Shown: positions 28,568-37,026 of the stretch, piece after piece
How positions within the stretch are numbered: the stretch's first letter is position 1
Layout: every line of letters begins with the position of its first letter
From: Azospirillum sp. B506
GTDB taxonomy: Bacteria; Pseudomonadota; Alphaproteobacteria; Azospirillales; Azospirillaceae
Length of the DNA stretch: 60,922 nt
Direction: 5' to 3'
Assembly (NCBI RefSeq): GCF_000333595.1
Contig: NZ_BADK01000091.1
Coordinates: forward strand, 1 to 60,922
Made by a program: the position numbers and the translations under genes
Notes under the pieces: generated by a model
Seen by the model: only the letters and a program-made list of their open reading frames with translations
Databases searched by the model: none
Told to the model about the DNA's origin: nothing

Positions 28568-30298
28568 TCAGCGCTTGCGGCGGCCATCCAGCTCAAGCAT
28601 GCCGCGCAGTGCGGCAATGGTCTTGCTGAGCGGCGTCGGCTCGCCGGCGGGCTTGCCGGGCTGGGCCTTCTCCGATGGAACATCCGGCGGCAGCACACCG
28701 GCCGGCTGCGCATTTTGCGGCCGCCCGGCGTCTGGCGCGGCCGATCCGCTGCGGGCCGGGCGCGGCTTGCCGGTACGGGGTTTCGGTTGGGACGGCAAGG
28801 GCGGGGACGGCGGCGGGTCCGGCTTCACCTCGTCCTCGATCAGCCCACGCAGGGCCTTCATCGCCTCTTCGATTTCGCGCTCCTGGGCGGAGCGGCGGCC
28901 GGCCGGCGCCGGTTCGGGATCCGGTTCAGCCGCTCTGGAAACGGCCGGCTCCGGCAACGGCTCGGGATCGTCCCAACCGCCGGTCGGATCCTCATCCTTA
29001 CGGTGAGCGGATTTGTCGGCCGGCTGGCCGGCGTTGCCCAATCCCTCGCGCGGTGGCGCGTCCTCCTCCTCCGGGTCGGTCGCCGCATCCTCGATCATCG
29101 AGCGCAGGGCAGCGAGGGTCCGGTCGAATCCCTCCTCGTCCTCCGGCGGCGTCGGGCGCTGGGCACGGCGTTCAGCGCGGTGCTGGTCGAAATCGAGCGG
29201 CTCGGCAGCCGGTGGCGGGACAGGAGTGGCCGTGCGGGAGACGGATCCCCGCTTTTCCGGGTCGCGGATGGCGAAGGACAGGATCTCCTCCTCCGACGGT
29301 TCCTCGCCGTCGGACTCGCCGGCATCGACGTCATCCTCCTGCCCTCCGGTCTCCGCCACCCAGCCGTCGTCCTCCTCGTCCGCCCAGTCGTCCTCGAAAT
29401 CCCTGCGCACCAGAACCTTGTGCGAGAAGACAGGCGGTTCGTTCCGGCCCGGCTCTTCGCCAGCAGGTTCATCGACGGATGGATGTTCGGCAAAGCTCGT
29501 GGTGTTGCGGGCATGGAAAGCCGGCGGACCTCCGTCGCGACCCTCTTCCCGTTCGTCGTCCGGATCGTCATCCGAGCCGTAGGCCTGCGCCAGCAGCTGG
29601 CGCATCGCCGTCAGCGTTTCGTCGCCATCGTCAGGGGCACCATCGTCCGGATCGCCGCCGTCCGGATCGCCCTCTTCGGGACCGCCATCTTCGGGACCGC
29701 CGATGCCACGGCTGTGCTCTCGGGTGGTGTCCGGTCGCCCATCGTTGGCGGGAGTCCTGGCATCGCTTGCAGGGGGCTCGTCATCCCACTCGTCATCCGG
29801 CGCGCCGCGACCGAGACGGGCCGCCATGTCGGCGAGCGAGACCGGCTCCCACAGCGGAGCGACCCCTTCATCCCCCGGACCATCGGCCACAAGGTCGGAG
29901 AGCGGAAGGTCCGACAGGGGCCTTGCGCGAACAGGAGCGGGGGAAGGGGGAGGGGGAGGTGCAGCGGCAGGCTCCCTGTCGGCCATCCTGTCCGGGGCAC
30001 CATCTCCTCGCAGCGAGGCCAGCAGTCCGTTCAGCGCCGCCAGCGGCGCATCGAAGGAAGGCCCGTCATCGCTGGCGGCCGGGCCGGCGACCTGCGGAAC
30101 CTCCAGGATCGGACGGCTTTCGATGTCGCGGGAGTCACAGCGCGAACAGCGGTAATGCGGCGCGATCGAGAGAACCGGGTAGTTGGGACCGAAGCGCCGC
30201 TCCAGCACGGCACGGGGCAACACGCCGCCATGCCCGCAGGCGCGGCAGCGCAGTTGCACATCGGCGTCGATGTCGCGGAGGAACAGCATACGGGCCAT
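28568..30298 (-). CDS. Acidic zinc-ribbon protein with five repeated helical motifs
   Basis: 576 residues, no family recognised. The N-terminus holds C18-x2-C21 and C51-x2-C54, a likely zinc ribbon (CRACGHGG ... CSRCDSRD). The rest is low complexity, Asp/Glu/Pro/Gly-rich and probably disordered, but it carries five similar short helices: 85-96 PLAALNGLLASL, 228-239 TLTAMRQLLAQA, 394-405 TLAALRSMIEDA, 479-490 AMKALRGLIEDE and 560-571 TIAALRGMLELD. Such repeated motifs in a flexible chain suggest multivalent binding to one partner (inference). No membrane segment or signal peptide. Convergent with the DUF1003 gene, 27 bp between stops. Confidence 0.75.
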   Translation of the reverse strand: MARMLFLRDIDADVQLRCRACGHGGVLPRAVLERRFGPNYPVLSIAPHYRCSRCDSRDIESRPILEVPQVAGPAASDDGPSFDAPLAALNGLLASLRGDGAPDRMADREPAAAPPPPPSPAPVRARPLSDLPLSDLVADGPGDEGVAPLWEPVSLADMAARLGRGAPDDEWDDEPPASDARTPANDGRPDTTREHSRGIGGPEDGGPEEGDPDGGDPDDGAPDDGDETLTAMRQLLAQAYGSDDDPDDEREEGRDGGPPAFHARNTTSFAEHPSVDEPAGEEPGRNEPPVFSHKVLVRRDFEDDWADEEDDGWVAETGGQEDDVDAGESDGEEPSEEEILSFAIRDPEKRGSVSRTATPVPPPAAEPLDFDQHRAERRAQRPTPPEDEEGFDRTLAALRSMIEDAATDPEEEDAPPREGLGNAGQPADKSAHRKDEDPTGGWDDPEPLPEPAVSRAAEPDPEPAPAGRRSAQEREIEEAMKALRGLIEDEVKPDPPPSPPLPSQPKPRTGKPRPARSGSAAPDAGRPQNAQPAGVLPPDVPSEKAQPGKPAGEPTPLSKTIAALRGMLELDGRRKR

Positions 30299-30471
30299 GC
30301 CGCACAGTATAGCGGCGGTGGCGCGGCTTTCCCATTCGTTTCAAGCCGCAATCCGTCGCCGCAGGCGGCGTACCGCAGCAATGACAGGATTGCCAGCCGG
30401 ATCGGCGGACAGGATAAGGGCGGCGGATGCCCGGTCGACCGGTGTCGAACCGGGCGTCGCCTGGGGGACGG

Positions 30472-30711
30472 TCACACCGCGCGGGTGACGGTCAGGCCCT
30501 GTTCGGACAGGCTGTCGAAGATGTCCTTGAACTTCCGCAGGTAACGGGTGCGGTAGGCGTCGAAATCGGCAGCGATGGCCGCCTCGGCATTCTGGGACTT
30601 CTTGAATTCGGACACGCGATGGGCATTTTCGGCGCGATACAGGGCGAAAGCGCCCTTCGTCACCAGATCGCTGCCGACCGGGTCTGCGTTGTTCGGTTTG
30701 TCGCTGTTCAT
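30472..30711 (-). CDS. Hypothetical 79-residue protein
   Basis: Not recognised. MNSDKPNNADPVGSDL, then a charged helical body with several aromatic residues (GAFALYRAENAHRVSEFKKSQNAEAAIAADFDAYRTRYLRKFKDIFDSLSEQGL). Composition is that of a real soluble protein (few Arg-Pro-Gly runs) and the plus-strand shadow is not. The ATG at 30711 is chosen; in-frame codons up to 30777 look unlike protein. Stands between the zinc-ribbon gene and the DUF2383 gene, all leftwards. Confidence 0.55.
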   Translation of the reverse strand: MNSDKPNNADPVGSDLVTKGAFALYRAENAHRVSEFKKSQNAEAAIAADFDAYRTRYLRKFKDIFDSLSEQGLTVTRAV

Positions 30712-30876
30712 CAATCCATGTCCAGATGGCCATGTCCAGGTGGAGTGGACATCCGGCCATCGGAGCCGGATGACCAACTGACGCTGCGATACAACCCCAT
30801 GGCCATATCAGGTCGTTGCAGCCACTGGAAAAAGCCTACGCCCGCTTTTCCACAGCTGCAATGTTGCGACGCACCA

Positions 30877-31320
30877 TCAAGCCACCACCCCACGCAGGGC
30901 CGCCATGCGATCACGGTCGACCCGGATGCGGTCCAGATGCTGCGCGATCACCGCGGTGATGGGCAGGGGAAGCTCCTTCGCCATCGCTTCGTCATAGCGG
31001 CGCAGGCATTCGCTTTCGCCGCGCTCGACCTCGGTGATGATGGCGGCGCGGTCATGGCCGAGCACGGCGGACTTCAGTTCCAGGAAGAAGCGGTGGGCTC
31101 CCCCCAGCATGGTGCCGCCCATGTCGGGCGCCCCTCCCTGTTCGGCGACCAGCCGCTGGATCTCGCGCACGATGGCCCCGCGCTGGGCGGCGAGATCGTT
31201 GAACAGAGCCTTCAGATCCTCGTCTTCGGCGGATTCGGCAGCCTGCCGGTAGCCTTCGTGGCTGTCCTCGACGATGCGGATCAGCTCGTTCAGCGTATCG
31301 ACGATCTCGTCCTTTTCCAT
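30877..31320 (-). CDS. PA2169/DUF2383 four-helix-bundle protein
   Basis: 147 residues that match the ferritin-like PA2169 family (DUF2383): MEKDEIVDTLNELIRIVEDSHEGYRQAAESAEDEDLKALFNDLAAQRG...EVERGESECLRRYDEAMAKELP. Such proteins form four-helix bundles with Glu and His residues that may bind metal; the function is unproven and stress-linked expression is common in the family. The ATG at 31320 has GGAGG about ten bases upstream. Confidence 0.88.
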   Translation of the reverse strand: MEKDEIVDTLNELIRIVEDSHEGYRQAAESAEDEDLKALFNDLAAQRGAIVREIQRLVAEQGGAPDMGGTMLGGAHRFFLELKSAVLGHDRAAIITEVERGESECLRRYDEAMAKELPLPITAVIAQHLDRIRVDRDRMAALRGVVA

Positions 31321-32000
31321 GGCGGCAGGTCCTCCCATGCGTCCCCTACGCTGCCACAACCCGGCCGCAGGACCGAATGTTCCCACCAGCCACCAGGAGC
31401 ACTCCGGGAGCGACAGGGCGGGCGTTTGGAGCAGGAGATGTTATGCCGCCACCCCGGACGCCGCCTGCGGAAGAAACGGACGGCTGCGCCCCGTCCCGGC
31501 CCGCCACAGGCTGGTAATCGGCGAAAGACCAAAGGAATGATCTGTAAAGGTCGGAAGATAATCGAGCAGAAATGCCGTCATGGAACGCCTTCGCACGAAG
31601 AACATGCTGCAGTGCAGCGAAGGCGGCGGACGCTAGTCCCGGTCGGTTAACCAGATATGAACACCGATGTGACCGGAAGCAGACCAAAAGACGACAAGCG
31701 GATGTCCTCCGACAGTTTGGCAACGCAATCATGTGAAGCGCACCACGGTATCCGGTGATTATTGTGTGTCCACCGCCTACCGGACCTGTGATCGAAATGG
31801 TTTTGAAGATTTGGACCGGCAGAAGCCCGGCGATTTCGGGTTGGAACCTGTCCATCCTTGCCGTTGGCATTGGCGGCCGTAGACGGCATTCTCGCCCCGT
31901 TATGTCGGCATCGTTATCGAATGCATCGGTATCGAGGCGGGCTGGACCGGGATCGGGGGATCATCGGCGATCTGGGCAAATGCGAACTGGGGGAACCACC
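31321..32000. other. 680-bp gene-poor region
   Basis: No open frame here has coding character on either strand. Composition between about 31520 and 31830 is less G+C-rich than the average. I see no tRNA, rRNA or terminator, and no inverted-repeat ends of an insertion sequence. It could hold promoters of the two flanking divergent genes or an undetected small RNA. Confidence 0.5.
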
Positions 32001-32276
32001 ATGGCGCTGTATGGACGGCATCCCGCCTCATTGGGCTGGGAACCGAAGCCGAAGTCGAACAAGACCGGCGCAACGCGCGCGCAAGGTGGCCGCGCCACCC
32101 GCCACGGCCCGCTCTGCTGTTCCTGCGGACGGCCGATCCGCGCCGGTGACCCGCATTGGGCCGGTCATGGCGACCGGAACCCTTGGCATTATGGCTGTGC
32201 CGAGCGCGCCGGCCTTACATGGTCATGGGCGGGCCGTCCGGCCGCACCGCCGCTTCCGGCGGCGGAGATGGACTGA
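32001..32276 (+). CDS. Hypothetical small zinc-finger-like protein
   Basis: 91 residues from the ATG at 32001, which follows GGGGGA at a good distance. The middle shows CCSCGRPIRAGDPHWAGHG and WHYGC, giving Cys39/40/42, His52 and Cys66 as possible metal ligands in a short treble-clef or ribbon. Basic N-terminus, Pro/Ala-rich end. No family is recognised. Its 3' end overlaps the leftward 82-residue gene by 62 bp in antisense, so one of the two may be shorter than drawn. Confidence 0.5.
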   Translation: MALYGRHPASLGWEPKPKSNKTGATRAQGGRATRHGPLCCSCGRPIRAGDPHWAGHGDRNPWHYGCAERAGLTWSWAGRPAAPPLPAAEMD

Positions 32277-32463
32277 GCGCACCGGCAGCGATCCTGGCCT
32301 GCGCCTCTTCGCGCCCGCGCCGGTAGGCCTCACGTTCAGCCTCCAGAATGGCGTCGGCCAAGCGCCGTTCAAACTCACGCTCCACGAGGGCGGAGAACAG
32401 GTCGATGCGGAAGCGGGCCTGCAGGGAGCGGCTCAGCCTGCGGGCTCTTTCGATCGGCGGCAT
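32215..32463 (-). CDS. Hypothetical 82-residue helical protein
   Basis: Not recognised. MPPIERARRLSRSLQARFRIDLFSALVEREFERRLADAILEAEREAYRRGREEAQARIAAG is one long charged, amphipathic helix, followed by a Pro-rich tail. The ATG at 32463 has AAGGGGAA six bases upstream. In-frame codons up to 32652 are ignored. Its end overlaps the convergent small zinc-finger-like gene. Confidence 0.55.
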   Translation of the reverse strand: MPPIERARRLSRSLQARFRIDLFSALVEREFERRLADAILEAEREAYRRGREEAQARIAAGALSPSPPPEAAVRPDGPPMTM

Positions 32464-32665
32464 GGAGTTCCCCTTCTCGCTGACGGACAATGCCGTCCAG
32501 CTTCGAGGATCGCAGCCCATCACCGCAATTGCCCCATCGGAGAAGCGCCAACGCAAAAGAGAGCGCCCGTCCGCATCCATCGCTGCGAACCGCTCATCTT
32601 CGGACGTTAAAATTTCAAGTGGGACAGCGGCGCGAAGCCGAATGCCATGCACCAGCCATGGCGTT

Positions 32666-32739
32666 TGGAGCGGGTGAAGGGAATCGAACCCTCGTCGTAA
32701 GCTTGGGAAGCTTCTGCTCTACCATTGAGCTACACCCGC
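32666..32739 (-). tRNA. tRNA-Gly (anticodon CCC)
   Basis: 74 nt including an encoded 3' CCA. On the minus strand the acceptor is GCGGGTG...CACCCGC, D arm GCTCAATGGTAGAGC, anticodon loop TTCCCAA (CCC), and T arm with GGTTCGATTCC. It closely resembles glyU of other bacteria. Confidence 0.97.
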
Positions 32740-32786
32740 GCGCCCGCTGTTTATAGGCGACTGCCGTGGCGGATACAAGAGCGGAA

Positions 32787-33698
32787 TCAAGCACTCCCGG
32801 GAGCGGCCCCGGGAGTGGCATCGACGACCGTCTGCGCGGGCTTGGCGGCAACGGCAACAGGAGCAGCCGCAACCTCGGCAGCCATCGCGGGCGCAGCGGG
32901 GCGGCCGGAAATGGCACGGGCGACACCGTCGGTGATCACGCGCTTACAATGCTCGGCCAGCGCCTTGCGGCTGCTGAAGCCGTCGATGGTCACCGGTGGA
33001 TGGAACTCGACCTCCACCGTCATTCCGCCAAGGCGGAAGACCTGCCACAGGTGCGGGGCCAGGTCCATGTCGCCGTACCAGGCATAGAAGGGGCGGAAGG
33101 CGAACCCCATCGGGATACCGTCCAGCCGGGTGGCAGCGACGCTGACCGGCTGGACCGTCAGCGGACGGCCGTCGATGCGGCGGGCGGCGACGGCGAACAG
33201 GGCGGTCTTGAAGGGCAGGGTGCGGTTGCCGTCGCTGGAGGTGCCCTCCGGAAACAGGATCAGGCTGTCGCCGGCATCGAGGCGGCTGCCGATGTCGTCG
33301 CGCTGCTTGTCGACCGACGTGCGCGCCTTTCGCTCCACGAACACCGTGCGCTGGAGCCGGGCCAGCAGGCCGAAGAAGGGCCAGCTCCCGACCTCCGACT
33401 TGGCGACGAAGGAGCCGGGGATCTTCGAGCCCAGGACGATGATGTCCAGGTAGGAGGAATGGTTGGACACGAATAGCACCGGGCCGTCCGGCACCCGCTG
33501 GCCGCGCACCACCACATCCAGACCTATCAGCCGGGCACAGACCCGGTGATAGAAGGCCGGCAAGCTGCGGCACAGCCGCCAGTCGCGGGCGACCGCCAGG
33601 GCCTGCAGCGGGATCAGCAGCAGGGTCCACAGCAGATAGATCGTCAGGCGCAGGGCGCCGCGGCCGGATGAGCCCAGGGCGCGGGCGGTGCGGGTCAT
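32787..33698 (-). CDS. olsA: 1-acyl-sn-glycerol-3-phosphate acyltransferase family (OlsA-like)
   Basis: 303 residues, membrane-associated. One N-terminal membrane helix (LRLTIYLLWTLLLIPLQAL) precedes the PlsC domain: catalytic NHSSYLD, then FPEGTSSDGN and the VQPVSVAATRLDG block. The last 40 residues are an Ala/Pro-rich tail. It lies seven bp after the OlsB-like gene in the same direction; in rhizobia OlsB makes lyso-ornithine lipid and OlsA adds the second acyl chain. Assignment as OlsA rather than a general PlsC rests on that neighbour. Confidence 0.85.
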   Translation of the reverse strand: MTRTARALGSSGRGALRLTIYLLWTLLLIPLQALAVARDWRLCRSLPAFYHRVCARLIGLDVVVRGQRVPDGPVLFVSNHSSYLDIIVLGSKIPGSFVAKSEVGSWPFFGLLARLQRTVFVERKARTSVDKQRDDIGSRLDAGDSLILFPEGTSSDGNRTLPFKTALFAVAARRIDGRPLTVQPVSVAATRLDGIPMGFAFRPFYAWYGDMDLAPHLWQVFRLGGMTVEVEFHPPVTIDGFSSRKALAEHCKRVITDGVARAISGRPAAPAMAAEVAAAPVAVAAKPAQTVVDATPGAAPGSA

Positions 33699-33705
33699 GA
33701 TCGCC

Positions 33706-34599
33706 TCAGCCGGCTTGGCTGTCGCGGCTGCGACGTTCGTAATGCTTGGCGTACTTGTCGGTGATCAGATCGGACTTCACCACGATGCAGACATCGGTGG
33801 TGTTGAACTGGTGGTCAATCACGGCGCCATCGCCGATGAAACCGCCCAGCCGCAGATAGCCCTTGATCAGCGGCGGCAGGATGTTCAGCGCCCGCCGCGG
33901 ATCGATGCGGTCCTTCGGCATGCGGTCCAGCGACACGAAACGCTCCGGCAGCGCCGTCGCCCGCAGATCCGGCGGGGCCAGATGATGATGGTAGAGGTAG
34001 GACAGCGGCTCCGCCAACGCATCCGGGTCGGTGCCGGGCAGGCTGGCACAGCCGAACATCAGGGCGATGTCATGCTGGAACACATAGGCGGCAATGCCCT
34101 GCCACAGCAGCTGCATGCTGCCGCGCGACCGATAGCCGGCATCTACGCAGGACCGCCCCAGCTCCAGCACCTCGCCCGGATAGCTGGCGAGACGGCTGAT
34201 GTCGTATTCGTCGCTGGAATAGAAGCGGCCGACCTTCTCGGCGGCGGGACGGCGGATCAGGCGGTAGGTTCCCACCACCATGTCCGGACCGTTGCCGCGA
34301 GCATGGTCGATGACCAGCAGATGGTCGGCAACACCGTCGTAATCGTCGAAATCGCGGCCCTGGGCCTGCATTTCGGGGGAGGGAACCGCCGCCATCTCCT
34401 CATAGAAGACGCGGTAGCGCAGAGCCTGCGCCCAATCGATCTCCGCCGCGGACCGGGCAAGCCGAACCTCAAGGGTGCCCAGGCGAATGCCGTCCGTCAA
34501 CTTTTCACCACCGATACCAAGTGCGTCAGGTGCGGACGCCTCGCGCCGCTCCGGGCTCGTCCGGGTCATGCCCGGCTGGTCCAAGCTTGCATCAGCCAT
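33706..34599 (-). CDS. olsB: L-ornithine N-alpha-acyltransferase (OlsB-like)
   Basis: 297 residues, GNAT-fold acyltransferase of the hemolysin/OlsB family. Blocks seen: EVRLARSAAEIDWAQALRYRVFYEEM, DHLLVIDH, VGTYRLIRRPAAE, FYSSDEYDISRL, LELGRSCVDAGYRSRGSMQLLWQGIAAYVFQHDIALMFGCASLPG and IKGYLRLGGFIGDGAVID. It transfers a 3-hydroxyacyl chain from ACP to ornithine, the first step of ornithine-lipid synthesis, a phosphate-free membrane lipid; this fits the pst/pho genes in the window only as general context. ATG at 34599; 34569 is an alternative. Confidence 0.87.
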   Translation of the reverse strand: MADASLDQPGMTRTSPERREASAPDALGIGGEKLTDGIRLGTLEVRLARSAAEIDWAQALRYRVFYEEMAAVPSPEMQAQGRDFDDYDGVADHLLVIDHARGNGPDMVVGTYRLIRRPAAEKVGRFYSSDEYDISRLASYPGEVLELGRSCVDAGYRSRGSMQLLWQGIAAYVFQHDIALMFGCASLPGTDPDALAEPLSYLYHHHLAPPDLRATALPERFVSLDRMPKDRIDPRRALNILPPLIKGYLRLGGFIGDGAVIDHQFNTTDVCIVVKSDLITDKYAKHYERRSRDSQAG

Positions 34600-34916
34600 G
34601 TCGACGGTCCGCTGCGATGGTTCGGGACTATGCGCCGCGCCCACCTGCCGCCGCCAGGCCACGGCGGCCAGGTCGGGACGACAGAGTCGCACGCACCACA
34701 AGGCATAACACGACCCGCCGGTTGCCGGTCAACCGACATCGTAGGCGGCATGGTGCACGCCGTCAGCCGCCACCCTCCCCGTGCCAGCGCAAGGATGCCG
34801 ACCACAGCGAAGGCGGAATGGACTGGGAGGGAAGGGGGAGAGATGGAAAGGGAACAAAGCAGGCAAGGGCGGAGGCGCCGTTACGACGCCGATCCGCCCT
34901 GCGGGAAACCCATTCC
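34600..34916. promoter_or_regulatory. Intergenic region upstream of olsB with a possible sigma-70 promoter
   Basis: 317 bp without a gene. On the minus strand TTGACC (34727-34732) and TTATGC (34703-34708) are separated by 18 bp, a fair -35/-10 pair that would start olsBA about 95 bp before its ATG. Nothing else is visible; no clear terminator follows mucR. Confidence 0.35.
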
Positions 34917-35330
34917 TCAGGCGCCGCGGCGGGCGCGGGTGCCGAGACCGATCTGCTTGGCAAGCGAGCTGCGCTGACGGGCGTAGTTCGGGGCGACCAT
35001 CGGGTAGTCGGCCGGCAGGCTCCAGCGGTCACGGTATTCTTCTGGAGTCATATTGTACGCCGTCTTGAGATGGCGCTTCAGCATCTTCAGCTTCTTACCG
35101 TCTTCCAGGCAGACAATATAGTCCGGGGTGACCGACTTCTTGATCGGCACGGCAGGCTGGGGCCGCTCCTCCGCCACCACCGGTTCGGTGCCGACGTTGG
35201 CCAGCGACTTGTAGACCTGCTCGATCAGGGTCGGAAGATCGGTCAGTGCGACTGTATTGTTGGAGACATGCGCCGCCACGATCTCCGTGGTCAGAGACAA
35301 CAGCGCGTTGGAAGGGGACCCGTTGCTCAT
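34917..35330 (-). CDS. mucR: MucR/Ros family transcriptional regulator
   Basis: 137 residues. The family's zinc-finger region is complete: VTPDYIVCLEDGKKLKMLKRHLKTAYNMTPEEYRDRWSLPADYPMVAPNYARQRSSLAKQIGLG. N-terminal MSNGSPSNALLSLTTEIVAAHVSNNTVALTDLPTLIEQVYKSL mediates oligomerisation in relatives. MucR/Ros proteins are H-NS-like silencers of exopolysaccharide and motility genes that bind A+T-rich DNA and repress themselves. The C-x-n-H pattern lacks the second Cys of classic Ros, as some MucR do. The A+T-rich 89-bp gap to the divergent tusA-like gene is a likely target. Confidence 0.95.
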   Translation of the reverse strand: MSNGSPSNALLSLTTEIVAAHVSNNTVALTDLPTLIEQVYKSLANVGTEPVVAEERPQPAVPIKKSVTPDYIVCLEDGKKLKMLKRHLKTAYNMTPEEYRDRWSLPADYPMVAPNYARQRSSLAKQIGLGTRARRGA

Positions 35331-35419
35331 GTAAGCTTGCTCCGCGGCATTCGTACCTCACCATATAAAGAGGTTTTCTGCGTCGTGCAATATCCATCCT
35401 TTGGAACAAAGAGGAATCG

Positions 35420-35674
35420 GTGACCGAAAAAATCTCCGCAGACTTGTTTCTCGACATCACCTCGCAGGTTTGTCCGTTAACCTTCGTCAAGACCAAGTTG
35501 ATGGTGGAGCGGATGGACGCGGGGCAGACCCTCGAAGTCCGGCTGAATGCCGGCGAACCCTTGGAAAATGTTCCGCGATCCTTGATCGAGTTGGGTCACA
35601 GCATTCTGTCTGTGCACCCCGAACGAATGGAGGAGCCTGGTGGAGTCCACCGCCTGATCGTGCAGAAAAATTAA
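35420..35674 (+). CDS. TusA-family sulfur carrier
   Basis: 84 residues from a GTG at 35420 with GAGGA five bases upstream. The TusA motif with its active-site Cys-Pro is QVCPLTFVKTKLMVERMDAGQTLEVRLNAGEPLENVPRSL. TusA-like proteins relay persulfide sulfur for tRNA thiolation or other cofactors; no Tus or Dsr partner lies nearby, so its route is unknown. Divergent from mucR, convergent with rimI. Confidence 0.92.
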   Translation: MTEKISADLFLDITSQVCPLTFVKTKLMVERMDAGQTLEVRLNAGEPLENVPRSLIELGHSILSVHPERMEEPGGVHRLIVQKN

Positions 35675-35677
35675 CCC

Positions 35678-36145
35678 CTATGCCCCGTCAAGATTGCGGC
35701 GCAGAACAAGCGCCGCGACCCGTCCGTCCGGTCGTTTGTAGTATCCGGGCCGGCGCCCGACGGAAAAAAAGCCGCTTGCCTTGTATAGACTCGAAGCTGC
35801 TGGATTATCCTCGGCGACCTCAAGAAACAGCGCAGTCGCTCCCAGGTTCTGTGACACAGTGACGGCGGCTTCGACCAGCAAGCGGCCGATGCCGCCGCGA
35901 CGCACCCGCGGCAGCACGCCAATGGCGAGGATCTCCGCATCCTCCGCCGCGACGCGGGCCATGACGAAGCCGAGCGGCTGGTCCTGCGCGTCGAGGGCGA
36001 TGACGGCAAAACCGGCCGGCGGGGTGGTCAGGGTGGCAACCGACGCCTCGTCCCAGGGATCCTCGGGAAAACAGGCCTGCTGCAGGGCCGCGACCACCCC
36101 GGCCTCCAGCGGACCGGCGGGGTGGAGGCGGGCGGCGGCGGTCAT
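35678..36145 (-). CDS. rimI: Ribosomal-protein-alanine N-acetyltransferase RimI
   Basis: 155 residues with the GNAT fold: CFPEDPWDEASVATL, GFVMARVAAEDAEILAIGVLPRVRRGGIGRLLVEAAV (acetyl-CoA loop RRGGIG) and LEVAEDNPAASSLYKASGFFSVGRRPGYY. RimI acetylates the N-terminus of S18 and related proteins. ATG overlaps the tsaB stop by four bases (ATGA), and tsaB-rimI is a very common pair. Only 3 bp separate its stop from the convergent tusA-like gene. Confidence 0.93.
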   Translation of the reverse strand: MTAAARLHPAGPLEAGVVAALQQACFPEDPWDEASVATLTTPPAGFAVIALDAQDQPLGFVMARVAAEDAEILAIGVLPRVRRGGIGRLLVEAAVTVSQNLGATALFLEVAEDNPAASSLYKASGFFSVGRRPGYYKRPDGRVAALVLRRNLDGA

Positions 36146-36894
36146 GCGCCGGCTCCAGGCCCAGTTCCCGGACCGGCAGCCGGCTTGGCGCCGGCGGTCT
36201 TCGGCAGGGTGACGTCGGGTGGGCGCAGATAGAAGGGGTCGGCCGGCAGGCCGGTGGGACGGGCGGCCCCCAACGCGGCCACCACGGCGGCATCCGGCAA
36301 CCCGTCGCCGGACGCCACGGCCAGATCGGCACGCCCGGCCAGCAGCGGGGCCAGCGCCGCCGCCGCGTCGCCGGCCAGCAGCAGCGGCCCGGCCGGGTAC
36401 AGCGCGCCGAGCCAGCCGGGAATGGCCGACGGGTCGGGCATCGCCGGTTCGCCGACCGGGACCAGCGCCGCATCGTAAAGCTGAAGGAACGGCTCGGCCC
36501 GCCGGCTGTCGACGACGACCAACAGGAAGCGGCCGGCACGCTCGCCGGCCGGCACGCCATGGGCGATGGCGTCGAAGCTGGTGATGCCGACCACCGGCAG
36601 TCCCCGGGCCACCGCGATGCCGCGCGCGGCGGCCAGGGCGATGCGCAGGCCGGTGAAGGCGCCCGGTCCGACGGTGACGGCGATGCGGTCGAGATCGGCG
36701 AAACCGACACCGGCAGCGGCCAGCGCCTCCTGGGCCAGCGGCACCAGGACTTCGGCCTGGCCCCGCGCCATCGGCGGGCTGCGCCGGACGGTCACACGCG
36801 CGCTATCAGGTCCGTCGGCCCGATCGGCCGCTCCCTCCCACACCGCCGCCGAACAGCCGGACGTCGCCGTATCCAGACCCAGAACCTTCATCAC
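36142..36894 (-). CDS. tsaB: tRNA threonylcarbamoyladenosine synthesis protein TsaB
   Basis: 250 residues; 'M(M)KVLGLDTATSGCSAAVW' is the ASKHA-fold start, and PPMARGQAEVLVPLAQEALAAAGVGFADLDRIAVTVGPGAFTGLRIALAAARGIA is the highly conserved TsaB block. TsaB scaffolds the TsaD-TsaE complex that makes t6A37 on ANN-decoding tRNAs. tsaD is not in the window. A second in-frame ATG at 36891 is equally possible. The tail (AGAKPAAGPGTGPGAGA) is a low-complexity extension. Confidence 0.95.
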   Translation of the reverse strand: MMKVLGLDTATSGCSAAVWEGAADRADGPDSARVTVRRSPPMARGQAEVLVPLAQEALAAAGVGFADLDRIAVTVGPGAFTGLRIALAAARGIAVARGLPVVGITSFDAIAHGVPAGERAGRFLLVVVDSRRAEPFLQLYDAALVPVGEPAMPDPSAIPGWLGALYPAGPLLLAGDAAAALAPLLAGRADLAVASGDGLPDAAVVAALGAARPTGLPADPFYLRPPDVTLPKTAGAKPAAGPGTGPGAGA

Positions 36895-37026
36895 TCCACC
36901 TTCCTTGCCGCGACCTTCCGCCTACGGCCGATTGGTAATACGCAGGCCCGCCGTCCCTGGATTACCGGGCCGGCGCCCTTTTTCGGCGGCCGGTCCGGCC
37001 AGCGCCGGCATGGCAGATCCGCGACC

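Noticed and set aside
28675-30544. Long plus-strand frames opposite the zinc-ribbon protein gene
   Set aside because: Repetitive Arg/Pro/Gly sequence; they mirror the acidic repeats of the real gene.
31604-31617. CTGC-AGT-GCAG, resembling the PhaR operator of Rhodobacter
   Set aside because: Only eight fixed bases, so chance matches are expected in 61 kb of G+C-rich DNA, and no polyhydroxyalkanoate gene is nearby.
31346-31889. Open frames on the minus strand in the gene-poor region
   Set aside because: No ribosome site, unlike protein in composition, and no conserved motif.
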